This document shows, piece after piece, positions 33,476 to 41,559 of a stretch of 64,000 nt of DNA. Each line of letters opens with the position of its first letter. The first letter of the stretch is position 1. The translations under genes were made by a program, and so were the position numbers. Below the pieces are notes generated by a model. The model ran no database searches, was not told where the DNA came from, and saw only the letters and a list, made by a program, of their open reading frames with translations. The stretch is from contig JBBRAY010000016.1 of NCBI GenBank assembly GCA_038206355.1, positions 1 through 64,000 on the forward strand, written 5' to 3'. This DNA is from JAPLDB01 sp038206355. Lineage in GTDB: Bacteria > Bacteroidota > Bacteroidia > AKYH767-A > 2013-40CM-41-45.

Positions 33476-35350
33476 TTAGTGAAGAACAACAAGTCTTTTC
33501 CCTTCAGTGTAACTTTTCTTTTCATCCTGTATCCTCACAAAGTAAACACCATCCGGCAGGAATGTAACATCCAGTTCTGTGATCTGGCCAGGGACAGGAT
33601 TTGGGAAGGAAGTACTAAATACATTTTGGCCCAATGCACTATATATGGAAATCGAATTTATTGCATATTGGCTGCTGCTTATAGCCACTTTACCTTTTAC
33701 CGGATTCGGATACAACTTAAATTGTGAATCTGATTTTGCAATTTCATCCACATCTATTGTAAGTTTCCCTCCAAAGATCGGCCGCATCATCCATGATCCC
33801 CGAATAGATGACTGCACCCATTGATTATTAAATTCCAGAAACATTTTAGTGTGCGAATCTGTATTGTGGTCAACGCCAATGCCTATTTCATTGATGGAAC
33901 TTTGTATGATGCCGAAATAATGTGTTCCTGCCGATACCCACATGGCTGAATCAAAATAATAATCTACAAAACCATTAATCGAATCATTGTATTGTGGCTT
34001 CTGATCTATCGTCTGATGAACCAGGTTTGCTGTATTGGCCGATACATTTACATTATCCCACATGCAGATGGAAAATAAATCCTGCCCCACATTTCTTCCC
34101 CAGTGGTTAAAAAATATTTGTATGCCAAGTAATGAGTCAGCCATTTTAACATCAAACTGATAGGCATATTTTGCATAGTTCACGTGTACACCCGTTGCTG
34201 ATTCAGCAGAGCCATCATCATAAGCATAGTAGTTGTAAAAGTGCTGTGTGAAATAACTTGCGTCATTGGATGAATCACCTGCTGCAAGTCCTGAAAAAGA
34301 ATGTTTGATCGTAAAGTCTGTCATGTCGCCTGAGGTCACATCAAATACATTCGCAGGAAGGTTGATTCCAAAACTGTCAATACTGTTTTGAACCGGGCTG
34401 AGATCAGAAGTTGATTGCCCGCCAAAAATTACTGCACCGGCCCTTGTCCTGATGGTATCATTTAATGCCAGAGACGTTGATCCGGTGAAAGTATAAAGCC
34501 TGACAAGGTCGCTGATGTTTGCTTTAACAGCATTATTGCCCAAGGCCACTTCATTTTTATAATGTGAATAAGGCATGGCAGTAAAATCTTTCAGGTATGA
34601 CTGCACAGGAAATAACAAAGAGATTTCCTGGAGTGCCTGCGTGGCAGTTTCATTTGCTTTGAGACGGACATAATCAATATTCCAGTGGTCCCTGTTACCG
34701 TTCGGCGTACCATAATTATAAAACCTGAATTTAAATCGCTCCCAGAAATAATCCGGATTTGTGAGCTTAATCCTGACCGCTGCAAAAGCTGAATCAGGCC
34801 TTCCATTCTCCCTCCAGACATTCACCCATGAAGAATCTACGCCATTGAAACTATAAAACTGTAAACAGAGAGAATCGCCGTCTTCCGGTTCATCACCCAG
34901 TCCCTGCGGTTGAAAATAAAAACTGAAATAAACCGAGTCGGATGCACTCACAACTGAAAGATCTATAGGCCTTGAAGTAAGGTAATCGCAAATAACAGGT
35001 GTTGCAGAAGTGCTGTTGCTGTCATGTGGTTCACCGAATCTGTTTATTCCGTCAAACGTCGCAACACCGATGGTAACAGGTGTATCGCAATATGTCCGGT
35101 TGATAAATACGTCACTGTCCATCCACAACTGCGTATTCGGATAAATGCCCTGACCTGAGAAATCATCCTGGAATGGAAGAGACAATGCGCTCTGCGTTCG
35201 TTTTAATCCGGACTGGTCGCCAACAGGACTTTTTCGCAGGTATTCTTTTATTACAGGATTGTTAGAAAGCGGAAACTCGATTTCCTGTGCTACAGAAAAA
35301 AATCCCGGAACCAGGAGTATTATAAAGACAGAAAAAAATTTATTCATCAT
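33476..35350 (-). CDS. Secreted T9SS-sorted protein of unknown function
   Basis: A 624-residue protein with a signal peptide (MNKFFSVFIILLVPGFFSVA) and a type A T9SS sorting domain at the end (LYPNPVKGKVAISS ... DGVYFVRI ... KRLVVLH). The middle is beta-rich with jelly-roll-like features (DSVYFSFYFQPQGLGD, DHWNIDYVRL), common in Bacteroidota cargo of this size; no catalytic motif is evident. It lies 13 bases from the PASTA gene stop, inside the ddl operon. The start is ATG 35350 or 35347; the preceding TTG is less likely. Confidence 0.82.
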   Translation of the reverse strand: MMNKFFSVFIILLVPGFFSVAQEIEFPLSNNPVIKEYLRKSPVGDQSGLKRTQSALSLPFQDDFSGQGIYPNTQLWMDSDVFINRTYCDTPVTIGVATFDGINRFGEPHDSNSTSATPVICDYLTSRPIDLSVVSASDSVYFSFYFQPQGLGDEPEDGDSLCLQFYSFNGVDSSWVNVWRENGRPDSAFAAVRIKLTNPDYFWERFKFRFYNYGTPNGNRDHWNIDYVRLKANETATQALQEISLLFPVQSYLKDFTAMPYSHYKNEVALGNNAVKANISDLVRLYTFTGSTSLALNDTIRTRAGAVIFGGQSTSDLSPVQNSIDSFGINLPANVFDVTSGDMTDFTIKHSFSGLAAGDSSNDASYFTQHFYNYYAYDDGSAESATGVHVNYAKYAYQFDVKMADSLLGIQIFFNHWGRNVGQDLFSICMWDNVNVSANTANLVHQTIDQKPQYNDSINGFVDYYFDSAMWVSAGTHYFGIIQSSINEIGIGVDHNTDSHTKMFLEFNNQWVQSSIRGSWMMRPIFGGKLTIDVDEIAKSDSQFKLYPNPVKGKVAISSSQYAINSISIYSALGQNVFSTSFPNPVPGQITELDVTFLPDGVYFVRIQDEKKSYTEGKRLVVLH

Positions 35351-35365
35351 CAATCTGATTTCATT

Positions 35366-36127
35366 TTAACGGAGAAAAATATCTACCGCTTCTCCTTGCT
35401 TGATCGTTGCGATTCCATCCGCTTCCGGGATTTGCTTGAAGACGATTGCAGTCTCCTGATTTTTTACACCGGGGTCAAAGGTAATGGTTCCGATATTAAG
35501 GGACGATCCTTTCAATACAAACAACGCTTCACCTCTTGTAAGTGAGACGAGGTTAGGAACATTAACTTCGGCATTTCCCAAACCATCGCCCAGCACGAGG
35601 TCTATGGATGAACCTTTGTAAATTTCTGTGCCCGGTGCAATATCGCTTCCTTTATAGGTTTGCGCAAGGACAGCATTTTTAGCAAGGTCCGGTTTATAAA
35701 TCGTTTGCCCCGCTCTCAATCCAAATGTTTGCAGAATCGCTTCAGCTTGCCGGTAAGATACGTCAATAAGGTCAGGCATTTTCACTTTGGGTGGCTTGGA
35801 AGAATTTACGGTGAGATAAATGGTCCTGTTCTCTTTTACTTTAGAATCGGGCTTCGGATCCTGTTCGATCACCGTTCCGGGCGCCCTTCCGTCCTGAAAA
35901 AGGGAGTCAATGATTTTATATTGCAGGTGTTTGTCTTTGATAAACCGTACCAGTTTTTCTTCCGTAAGTCCACGCACATCAGGAACGGTAATGCTTTCAC
36001 CATGGTGCGTATAATCGTTTAGCCAGTTGTACAGGATAAACAAAGATGCGGAAACCATGATCACCATGGTGAGCAAACTGAACAGAAAGGTCCTGCTTTT
36101 AATAAATTTTCCAAAGTTGCCTAACAT
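35366..36127 (-). CDS. Membrane-anchored three-PASTA-domain protein
   Basis: A 253-residue protein with a short cytoplasmic N-terminus, one membrane helix (about 14-34) and three PASTA repeats outside the membrane (about 42-110, 111-185, 186-253), each opening VPDVRGL, MPDLIDV or VPNLVSL. PASTA domains bind uncrosslinked peptidoglycan or muropeptides in kinases and PBPs; here they are not attached to an enzyme. The gene follows ddl by 3 bases, which supports a cell-wall role. Confidence 0.9.
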   Translation of the reverse strand: MLGNFGKFIKSRTFLFSLLTMVIMVSASLFILYNWLNDYTHHGESITVPDVRGLTEEKLVRFIKDKHLQYKIIDSLFQDGRAPGTVIEQDPKPDSKVKENRTIYLTVNSSKPPKVKMPDLIDVSYRQAEAILQTFGLRAGQTIYKPDLAKNAVLAQTYKGSDIAPGTEIYKGSSIDLVLGDGLGNAEVNVPNLVSLTRGEALFVLKGSSLNIGTITFDPGVKNQETAIVFKQIPEADGIATIKQGEAVDIFLR

Positions 36128-36130
36128 CGG

Positions 36131-37237
36131 TTATTCATAATTGGTTTTCAGTTTTATTTCTTCTGCATGTCGCGCCAATGCAAGCGAAATGAGGCGGTCA
36201 ATTAATTCAGGATAAGCAATGCCACTCAACTCCCATAGCTTAGGGTACATACTGATGCTCGTAAATCCCGGCAATGTATTTATTTCATTCAGAACAAAGT
36301 CACCATTTTCCTTCAGGAAAAAATCCACGCGTGACAAACCCTCACAACATAAAACTTTAAATGCCTTGATGGCTTGCTGCTGCACATTTTTGATTTCTGA
36401 TTCTGATAACTGAGCCGGTGCAGAAAGCAATGCGCCCTTTTCATCAATGTATTTTGCTTTGTATGAATAAAAACTACCCTGCGGAATAACTTCCCCCGGA
36501 ACAGATGCAATTACGTCCTCATTTCCCAACACAGCTACTTCTATTTCCCTTCCTTTAATACTTTCTTCAATTAAAATTTTGCGGTCGAACAGGAAAGCCT
36601 CTTTCAGTGCTGCATCAAACTCGGATGAAGAAGTCACCTTGCTCACGCCCACAGATGAACCGGCATTGGCTGGCTTTACAAACATGGGTAAACCAAGTTC
36701 CATTTTAACGTCTTCAAAATTCAATCCTGCTATGTCTTTTTTTGTAACGCACAACCATTTTGCAACAGCTATTCCCGAATCCCTCCACAATCGTTTCGCA
36801 ACATCTTTATCCATTCCCATCGCTGAACCCATTACGCTACATCCTACAAATGGGATGTTGAGTAATTTCAGCAGACCCTGGATGGTTCCATCTTCGCCAA
36901 AAGAGCCATGTAAAACCGGAAACACCACGTCAACGGCGTCAATTGTTTTTCCGCTTGTAACATTAAGCAACATGCTGCTTGAATCAGTAGGGATTAATGT
37001 GACCTCCACATTACTGTTGTTGAGCTTTATTAGTTTCGGGTTATTTTCATTCAGTAAATAGTGCGACTGATCATTCAGGTACCACTTGCCGCTTTTATCA
37101 ATCCCGATGAGCAGCAATTCATATTTCTCTTTGTCAATTGCATTGATCACACTTTTGGCTGATTGTAACGAAACTTCGTGTTCCGCAGACTTACCACCGA
37201 ATAGAATAGCGACTTTTATTTTTCGACTTGAATTCAT
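36131..37237 (-). CDS. ddl: D-alanine--D-alanine ligase
   Basis: A 368-residue ATP-grasp ligase that makes D-Ala-D-Ala for peptidoglycan. It has the N-terminal LFGGKSAEHEVSL, HGSFGEDGTIQGLL, the KPANAGSSVGVSKV loop, the omega-loop ESIKGREIEVAVLG and the metal site DFFLKENGDFVLNEINTLPGFTSIS (cited in parts; Glu and Asn bind Mg). It heads the operon of PASTA, T9SS protein and rluD. A TAACTTTG box at 37354-37361 would give a leader of about 110 bases filled by an inverted word repeat. Confidence 0.95.
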   Translation of the reverse strand: MNSSRKIKVAILFGGKSAEHEVSLQSAKSVINAIDKEKYELLLIGIDKSGKWYLNDQSHYLLNENNPKLIKLNNSNVEVTLIPTDSSSMLLNVTSGKTIDAVDVVFPVLHGSFGEDGTIQGLLKLLNIPFVGCSVMGSAMGMDKDVAKRLWRDSGIAVAKWLCVTKKDIAGLNFEDVKMELGLPMFVKPANAGSSVGVSKVTSSSEFDAALKEAFLFDRKILIEESIKGREIEVAVLGNEDVIASVPGEVIPQGSFYSYKAKYIDEKGALLSAPAQLSESEIKNVQQQAIKAFKVLCCEGLSRVDFFLKENGDFVLNEINTLPGFTSISMYPKLWELSGIAYPELIDRLISLALARHAEEIKLKTNYE

Positions 37238-37249
37238 GGCTTGTGTAGA

Positions 37250-37353
37250 TGATTAGTTGACTGGTTTATTGGTTGATATATACCGTTCAATAGAAACAAC
37301 GATGCGGCTGTTTCCAATCAACACAATCAACTAATCAACTAATTTACCAACCG
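37250..37353. repeat. Inverted 8-nt word repeat in the ddl leader
   Basis: Left arm words TGATTAGT, TGACTGGT, TTATTGGT; right arm words CCAATCAA, CTAATCAA, CTAATTTA, which pair with the left arm. The middle on the minus strand reads GGAAACAGCCGCATCG and, further on, TTGTTTCTATTGAACGG, similar to the middle of the repeat at 60.35 kb. The element would fold into a long imperfect hairpin. Confidence 0.75.
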
Positions 37354-37361
37354 CAAAGTTA
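37354..37361 (-). promoter_or_regulatory. Candidate -7 box of the ddl operon
   Basis: TAACTTTG on the minus strand fits TAnnTTTG. It touches the outer edge of the inverted word repeat, which would then be transcribed as 5' leader. Confidence 0.45.
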
Positions 37362-37455
37362 ATTTTTAGAAAGCATGCGATCCGTGACGCTAAAATGTTT
37401 TTCAGAGATGTTTTGTTAATAGTAACTACAAGTAATAAGAGAAAAAACCTTCAAT

Positions 37456-38643
37456 TTATTCTTTCACCAACCTGTGCACATAACTATGCTTGTTCAACTC
37501 CGCCCTCACACAATAAATTCCTGAAGCCAAATTGTGCGCATCAACCCTCAACTCACCTTCAAATTTCCGGTTTATAAAAATCATTTTTCCGTCTTCGGAA
37601 TAAACAGAAAGCAACACAGGATATTTTGAGTGAACATTAAAAAAGTCGTGAACGGGATTTGGAAAAATTTCTATTCCGGATTCTTCAAATGACAATTCAT
37701 TTATTCCGTCTAAACTATCAGGTGAGTATTCCCAATTCGTTATTCCCTGAATGGCGCCGGCGCCGGTTACGATAGAATCTCCTGCGCAGATATATCCGCG
37801 ATTATTGATTGAGAATGACATGGCTGAAACACGAAGCGATCCGGGAAAATTCAGTTTCTGATTCCACGAATCAACAATTGGGTTGTATTGCCATAATTCA
37901 TCGGTAATAATTACATTTCCCAATCCTATTCCAACATATCCCTTCTGATCCAACACAAAACAAGATCCACGTGAAATTTGCCCTCCGCCAAAATCTGCTT
38001 TTGAAACCCAGGAATTCGTCATGGCATCATATTCATAAAAATCATTGTACTGTTGTCCGACATTCTCACCTGTCCCGATGTATCCTTTGCCTCCAATACT
38101 AAATCCAATTGCATAGCATCTTGGTAATCCGGGAAAAGGAGACTTTGAAACCCAAATATTTGTTTGTGGATCAAATTCCCAAAAGTCACTTGTTAATGCA
38201 GAATTGGAAATGCCGGTGCCGACAAAACCTTTATTGCCGATACTAAATGCTACCGTATTGGTAATCTGATTTGGGAAATCTGCTTTTTGAATCCATGTAT
38301 TTGCAATCGGATTGTATTCCCAAAAATCTTTGCCGGTTCCAACAGAAACCCAACCGCCTCCTACATATCCTTTACCATCTGCTTCAAATCCAAAAGCAGC
38401 CGTCCTTTCAACTCCGGGAAGATCAGCAACCTGAGTCCAGCTATCTGTAAACGGATCGTAGCTCCAAAAATCTTTGAATACACCTCCCTGCTGGTGGTAA
38501 CCGGTTCCAACGTACCCTTTTTGATTAATTGCAAAAGCGACTCCACTTCTCCGCTGACCGATAAAATCTGCTTTCTGTATCCACTGGTCACCACTCGCAT
38601 TTATGGTAATGCTTAGTAATAATGCTACAGGAATTATTTTCAT
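37456..38643 (-). CDS. Secreted kelch-repeat protein with T9SS sorting domain
   Basis: A 395-residue secreted protein: signal peptide (1-18), six kelch repeats of about 48 residues (pattern A(F/I)xxxxKGYVGTG ... DFWxYxPxTxxWxxKADFPG), likely forming one six-bladed propeller, then a type A sorting domain (EIFPNPVHDFFNVH ... ASGIYCVRAE). Kelch propellers are binding scaffolds; no enzyme motif is visible. A family resemblance to other Bacteroidota kelch proteins is clear, but the ligand is unknown. Monocistronic. Confidence 0.88.
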   Translation of the reverse strand: MKIIPVALLLSITINASGDQWIQKADFIGQRRSGVAFAINQKGYVGTGYHQQGGVFKDFWSYDPFTDSWTQVADLPGVERTAAFGFEADGKGYVGGGWVSVGTGKDFWEYNPIANTWIQKADFPNQITNTVAFSIGNKGFVGTGISNSALTSDFWEFDPQTNIWVSKSPFPGLPRCYAIGFSIGGKGYIGTGENVGQQYNDFYEYDAMTNSWVSKADFGGGQISRGSCFVLDQKGYVGIGLGNVIITDELWQYNPIVDSWNQKLNFPGSLRVSAMSFSINNRGYICAGDSIVTGAGAIQGITNWEYSPDSLDGINELSFEESGIEIFPNPVHDFFNVHSKYPVLLSVYSEDGKMIFINRKFEGELRVDAHNLASGIYCVRAELNKHSYVHRLVKE

Positions 38644-38773
38644 AATGGTTGTTATCCGTTAGGTTAGTAAAAACCATCAACGAAAGATCAACGAATTTAT
38701 TGATCAAGTGGTAAAATTTACACAGCCACATCAGGTCGCTATTTCTATATTAGCACATATTCGTATTTAGTAT

Positions 38774-39991
38774 TTACTTTGGATAACACAAATAATATTT
38801 CTCCACGGGTTCACTCATGGCGCTGATGTTTAGCGTATCGGCTGCCTCTGCAATGTCTTTCACCGTTCCGTCTTTATACAGGATGTTGATCTTATCGTAA
38901 CGGCTGCTGTAGGCGTTGTTCACGAGTTTGTCTTCGATTACAAAGTAAGCACACTCCTCATCAGTAAGGTCATTCTTTCTTTTCACATCAGCCTTTATTT
39001 CTTCTATTTCCTTAGCTGTAAATGGCGTATCCTGAATCCTTATTTTAAAAAGATTTCTGTTGATGATTGCTTTACACAGACGACTCAGTACTTTATCAGA
39101 ATGTGAGCACCAGACTTTAACCGAAGAAGTTATATCGCTGTCATCGAGCATCGCAAAAGTATCCAGCAATGATGGATCATTGATAAAATCTGCTTTGGTA
39201 AAATTATTTGAAAGGAAAAGTTTGAAAGCCGGAGTACCGAATAAATCATTCCCTTCCATGACAAGTTTTCTTGCACGTTTCAGAATGTTGATGAGCAACC
39301 CTTCTGCACTCACCACTGTCTTGTGGAGATACACCTGCCAGTACATAAGCCTTCTCGCGACTAAAAATTTTTCAATGGAATAAATTCCTTTGGCTTCAAT
39401 AGCCAGTTCGTCGTCATGCACTTCCAGCATTTTAATTATTCTGTCCTGTGAAATAACACCTTCTGATACCCCGGTAAAAAAACTGTCGCGGCATAAATAA
39501 TCGAGTCTGTCCATGTCAAGCTGACTCGATACCAACTGATGCAGAAATTTCTTCGGGTATTCATCCCTGAAAATTTTCATGGCTAAAGTGAGACCACCGT
39601 TGAAATCCTTGTTGAGCTTTTCCATCATCAGCAATGAAAGCTCTTCATGTCTGATCCCTTCAGCGATGCTGTCTTCCAGCGCATGAGAAAACGGACCGTG
39701 ACCGATATCATGTAAAAGAATTGCTATGAGAACTCCTTCTTCCTCTTCCTCGAGAATGAAATGGCCTTTTGATTTCAATACTTCAATGGCAAGGTGCATC
39801 AGGTGCATGGCTCCGAGTGCATGGTGAAAGCGGGTGTGGTTGGCTCCGGGATAAACGAGGTGCGTCATACCCAACTGCCTGATCCTCCGCAATCGTTGAA
39901 AGTAAGGGTGTTGAATTAAATCCATCACACGCTCATTGGGCATAGTGATGATGCCGTATATCGGATCGTTGAGAATTTTGAGAGAAGACAT
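38774..39991 (-). CDS. HD-domain phosphohydrolase
   Basis: A 405-residue cytoplasmic HD-superfamily hydrolase related to dGTPases and SAMHD1-like proteins. The metal-binding HD residues are in TRFHHALGAMHL, ILLHDIGHGPFSHALED (HD pair) and the later SSQLDMDRLDYLCRD, a stretch typical of this family. The substrate is unproven; a nucleotide is likely. The ATG at 39991 is preferred over a longer ORF because MSSLKILNDPIYG is the family start and TATCTTCG lies just upstream. Confidence 0.87.
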   Translation of the reverse strand: MSSLKILNDPIYGIITMPNERVMDLIQHPYFQRLRRIRQLGMTHLVYPGANHTRFHHALGAMHLMHLAIEVLKSKGHFILEEEEEGVLIAILLHDIGHGPFSHALEDSIAEGIRHEELSLLMMEKLNKDFNGGLTLAMKIFRDEYPKKFLHQLVSSQLDMDRLDYLCRDSFFTGVSEGVISQDRIIKMLEVHDDELAIEAKGIYSIEKFLVARRLMYWQVYLHKTVVSAEGLLINILKRARKLVMEGNDLFGTPAFKLFLSNNFTKADFINDPSLLDTFAMLDDSDITSSVKVWCSHSDKVLSRLCKAIINRNLFKIRIQDTPFTAKEIEEIKADVKRKNDLTDEECAYFVIEDKLVNNAYSSRYDKINILYKDGTVKDIAEAADTLNISAMSEPVEKYYLCYPK

Positions 39992-39997
39992 GGAGGG

Positions 39998-40005
39998 CGA
40001 AGATA
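39998..40005 (-). promoter_or_regulatory. -7-like box of the HD hydrolase
   Basis: TATCTTCG, one base off TAnnTTTG, 6 bases before the ATG. The context TATCTTCGCC plus a few bases plus ATG recurs at the methyltransferase gene (50.1 kb). Confidence 0.45.
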
Positions 40006-40039
40006 CGTTATCTTCAAATGTTTTATCGTGGAGAAAGAA

Positions 40040-40500
40040 GAATGCAGCCGTGAATATATGAGTAGTCAATAAACAAGAGTCAAGAGTCAAGAAAACCAAC
40101 GGGTCGCAATTGAAATTGATCGTTATTATTGAACTGCCGGTGGCCGGAAGCAAGATGAAGTTGACAAGAGACAATGAACAACCTTAATAAAGCAGGCAGT
40201 AGGCAGTGGACAAATAACAGCCGGTAGAAATTGAAAGCACTTAACAATAAAGAACATGGAATAGCGAGAAGCCAAAATCAAGACACAAGAGTCAAGAAAC
40301 CAAATGGTCGCAATTGAAGCTGGTCGTTATAATTGAACTGCCGGTGGTCAAAAGTTAGAAGCAGTTGGCAAGTACCAGCCAATAACAATGGGCCATATGA
40401 AATAAACAAAAATGAAAACAACAGACATTAGAAAATGAACAATCTGAAAAAAGCATGCTGTAAGCAGTAAGCAAGTAACAGCCAACAACGTTTTGAAGGT
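40040..40500. repeat. Complex repeat cluster downstream of the GAF gene
   Basis: The 628-base gap holds two kinds of repeat. (1) A direct repeat of about 62 bases at 40081-40143 and 40288-40347, sharing GGTCGCAATTGAA and ATTGAACTGCCGGTGG. (2) A unit of about 100 bases (40173-40273) containing 7-nt words (GTAGGCA, GTGGACA, AATAACA, GCCGGTA), an AACAGCCGG core and GAATAGCGAGAAGCC; a partial copy with AACAGCCAA is at 40436-40490 and a full copy lies at 41244-41339. No ORF of note. Confidence 0.78.
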
Positions 40501-40619
40501 TGCAGAAGTGGAGGATTAAGGAACCCTAAACTTTAGTTTACACACGGACTTTACAAGTACAAAACCAACTTTTAATTAAGCCCCAAAACCCGCTAACTCC
40601 TCCTGTTCGCAAAGGTTTT

Positions 40620-41144
40620 CTATTTATTAGCAATGTTTTTCTGGATTTCCTTTATCATTAGTCTTGCTTGAAGCTTCAACTCAAATTGAGACATTACAAT
40701 TCTTGAGAGTTGCCTGAGTATAGATGATTCTTGGGCATTCAAACTTCTCGGTTCTTTATCAATTAAACATACAGTGCCCAAATTATAACCATCAGAAGAT
40801 CGTAACGGAGCCGCCGCGTAAAATTGTAATCCCAATATACCGGCAACTAATGGATTTGAAAGTGTACGGGGATCATTTCGCGCATCCTCTACTATATAAA
40901 TATCCGGAGACAAAATTGCCGAACTGCACAAACCGGGGCTTCTTGGTATTTCTTCTGCATCAAGTCCATAGGATGATTTAAACCAAATTCTATGCGTATC
41001 AACAAGAGTAATTATTGCAATTGGCACATTGAATATTTTCGTTGCCAATGAAGTTATTTCGTCAAAGTAACCATCCGGGGGTGTGTCAAGAATTTCATAC
41101 TTATATAAATTCTCTAGCCTTTTATTTTCTAAAACTTCTTCCAT
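40620..41144 (-). CDS. Stand-alone GAF-domain protein
   Basis: A 174-residue cytoplasmic protein that is almost entirely one GAF domain. It opens with LENLYKYEILDTPPDGYFDEIT, the linker seen before GAF domains of many sensor kinases and cyclases, then FNVPIAIITLVDTHRIWFKSSYGL, a CSSAILSPDIYIVEDA segment and GYNLGTVCLIDKEPR (all cited in part). No kinase, GGDEF or other output domain is fused, and none is adjacent. It could be a ligand-binding partner of a separate regulator. The start is the ATG at 41144; the upstream TTG is in frame but weaker. Homologous 100-base repeats lie on both sides. Confidence 0.85.
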   Translation of the reverse strand: MEEVLENKRLENLYKYEILDTPPDGYFDEITSLATKIFNVPIAIITLVDTHRIWFKSSYGLDAEEIPRSPGLCSSAILSPDIYIVEDARNDPRTLSNPLVAGILGLQFYAAAPLRSSDGYNLGTVCLIDKEPRSLNAQESSILRQLSRIVMSQFELKLQARLMIKEIQKNIANK

Positions 41145-41220
41145 ATTCAAAAATAATGAAATTTTATTTAAAATGTCTCGAAATCTTTATTAACAGCAGA
41201 TAATTTACAAAAACTGAAAA

Positions 41221-41370
41221 CTATAGACCATAAACTGTAGAGAATGAACACCTTAAAATAAGTAAGCAGCAGGCAAGACACAGCCGGTTACAATGGAAAA
41301 TAATTAACATGAAAAGTACATGAAATAGCAAGAAGCCAGCAGCCGGAAGCAAGTAGCCGGAAGCCAGCGT
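41221..41370. repeat. Second copy of the 100-base word-repeat unit
   Basis: 41244-41339 matches 40173-40273 in order: AATGAACA(A)CCTTAA, AAGCAGCAGGCA, ACAGCCGGTTACAATGG, TTAACATGAAAAGTACATG, GAAATAGCAAGAAGCC. It is followed by 7-nt words GAAGCCA, GCAGCCG, GAAGCAA, GTAGCCG, GAAGCCA. Both copies have the same orientation and flank the GAF gene. The remaining gap to porX shows nothing else. Confidence 0.78.
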
Positions 41371-41559
41371 CTATTCATAAAAAGTTCTTCTGTTAGTACT
41401 TAGTCCATTACGATTGTAGCCATCGTTAATGTTCGTTAACAACTGAATCTTTCCTCTTTATAATCGTTACTGATTAATATGCTAAAAGAAAAAACTATGA
41501 ATCGAAACATCTTTGCTAATTTTGACCGTCAGCAAAAAAATAATACTGACACACTTCTT

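Noticed and set aside
40040..40500. CRISPR-like direct repeats
   Set aside because: Repeats differ in length and sequence, spacers are not uniform, and no cas gene is present. They fit the word-repeat family.
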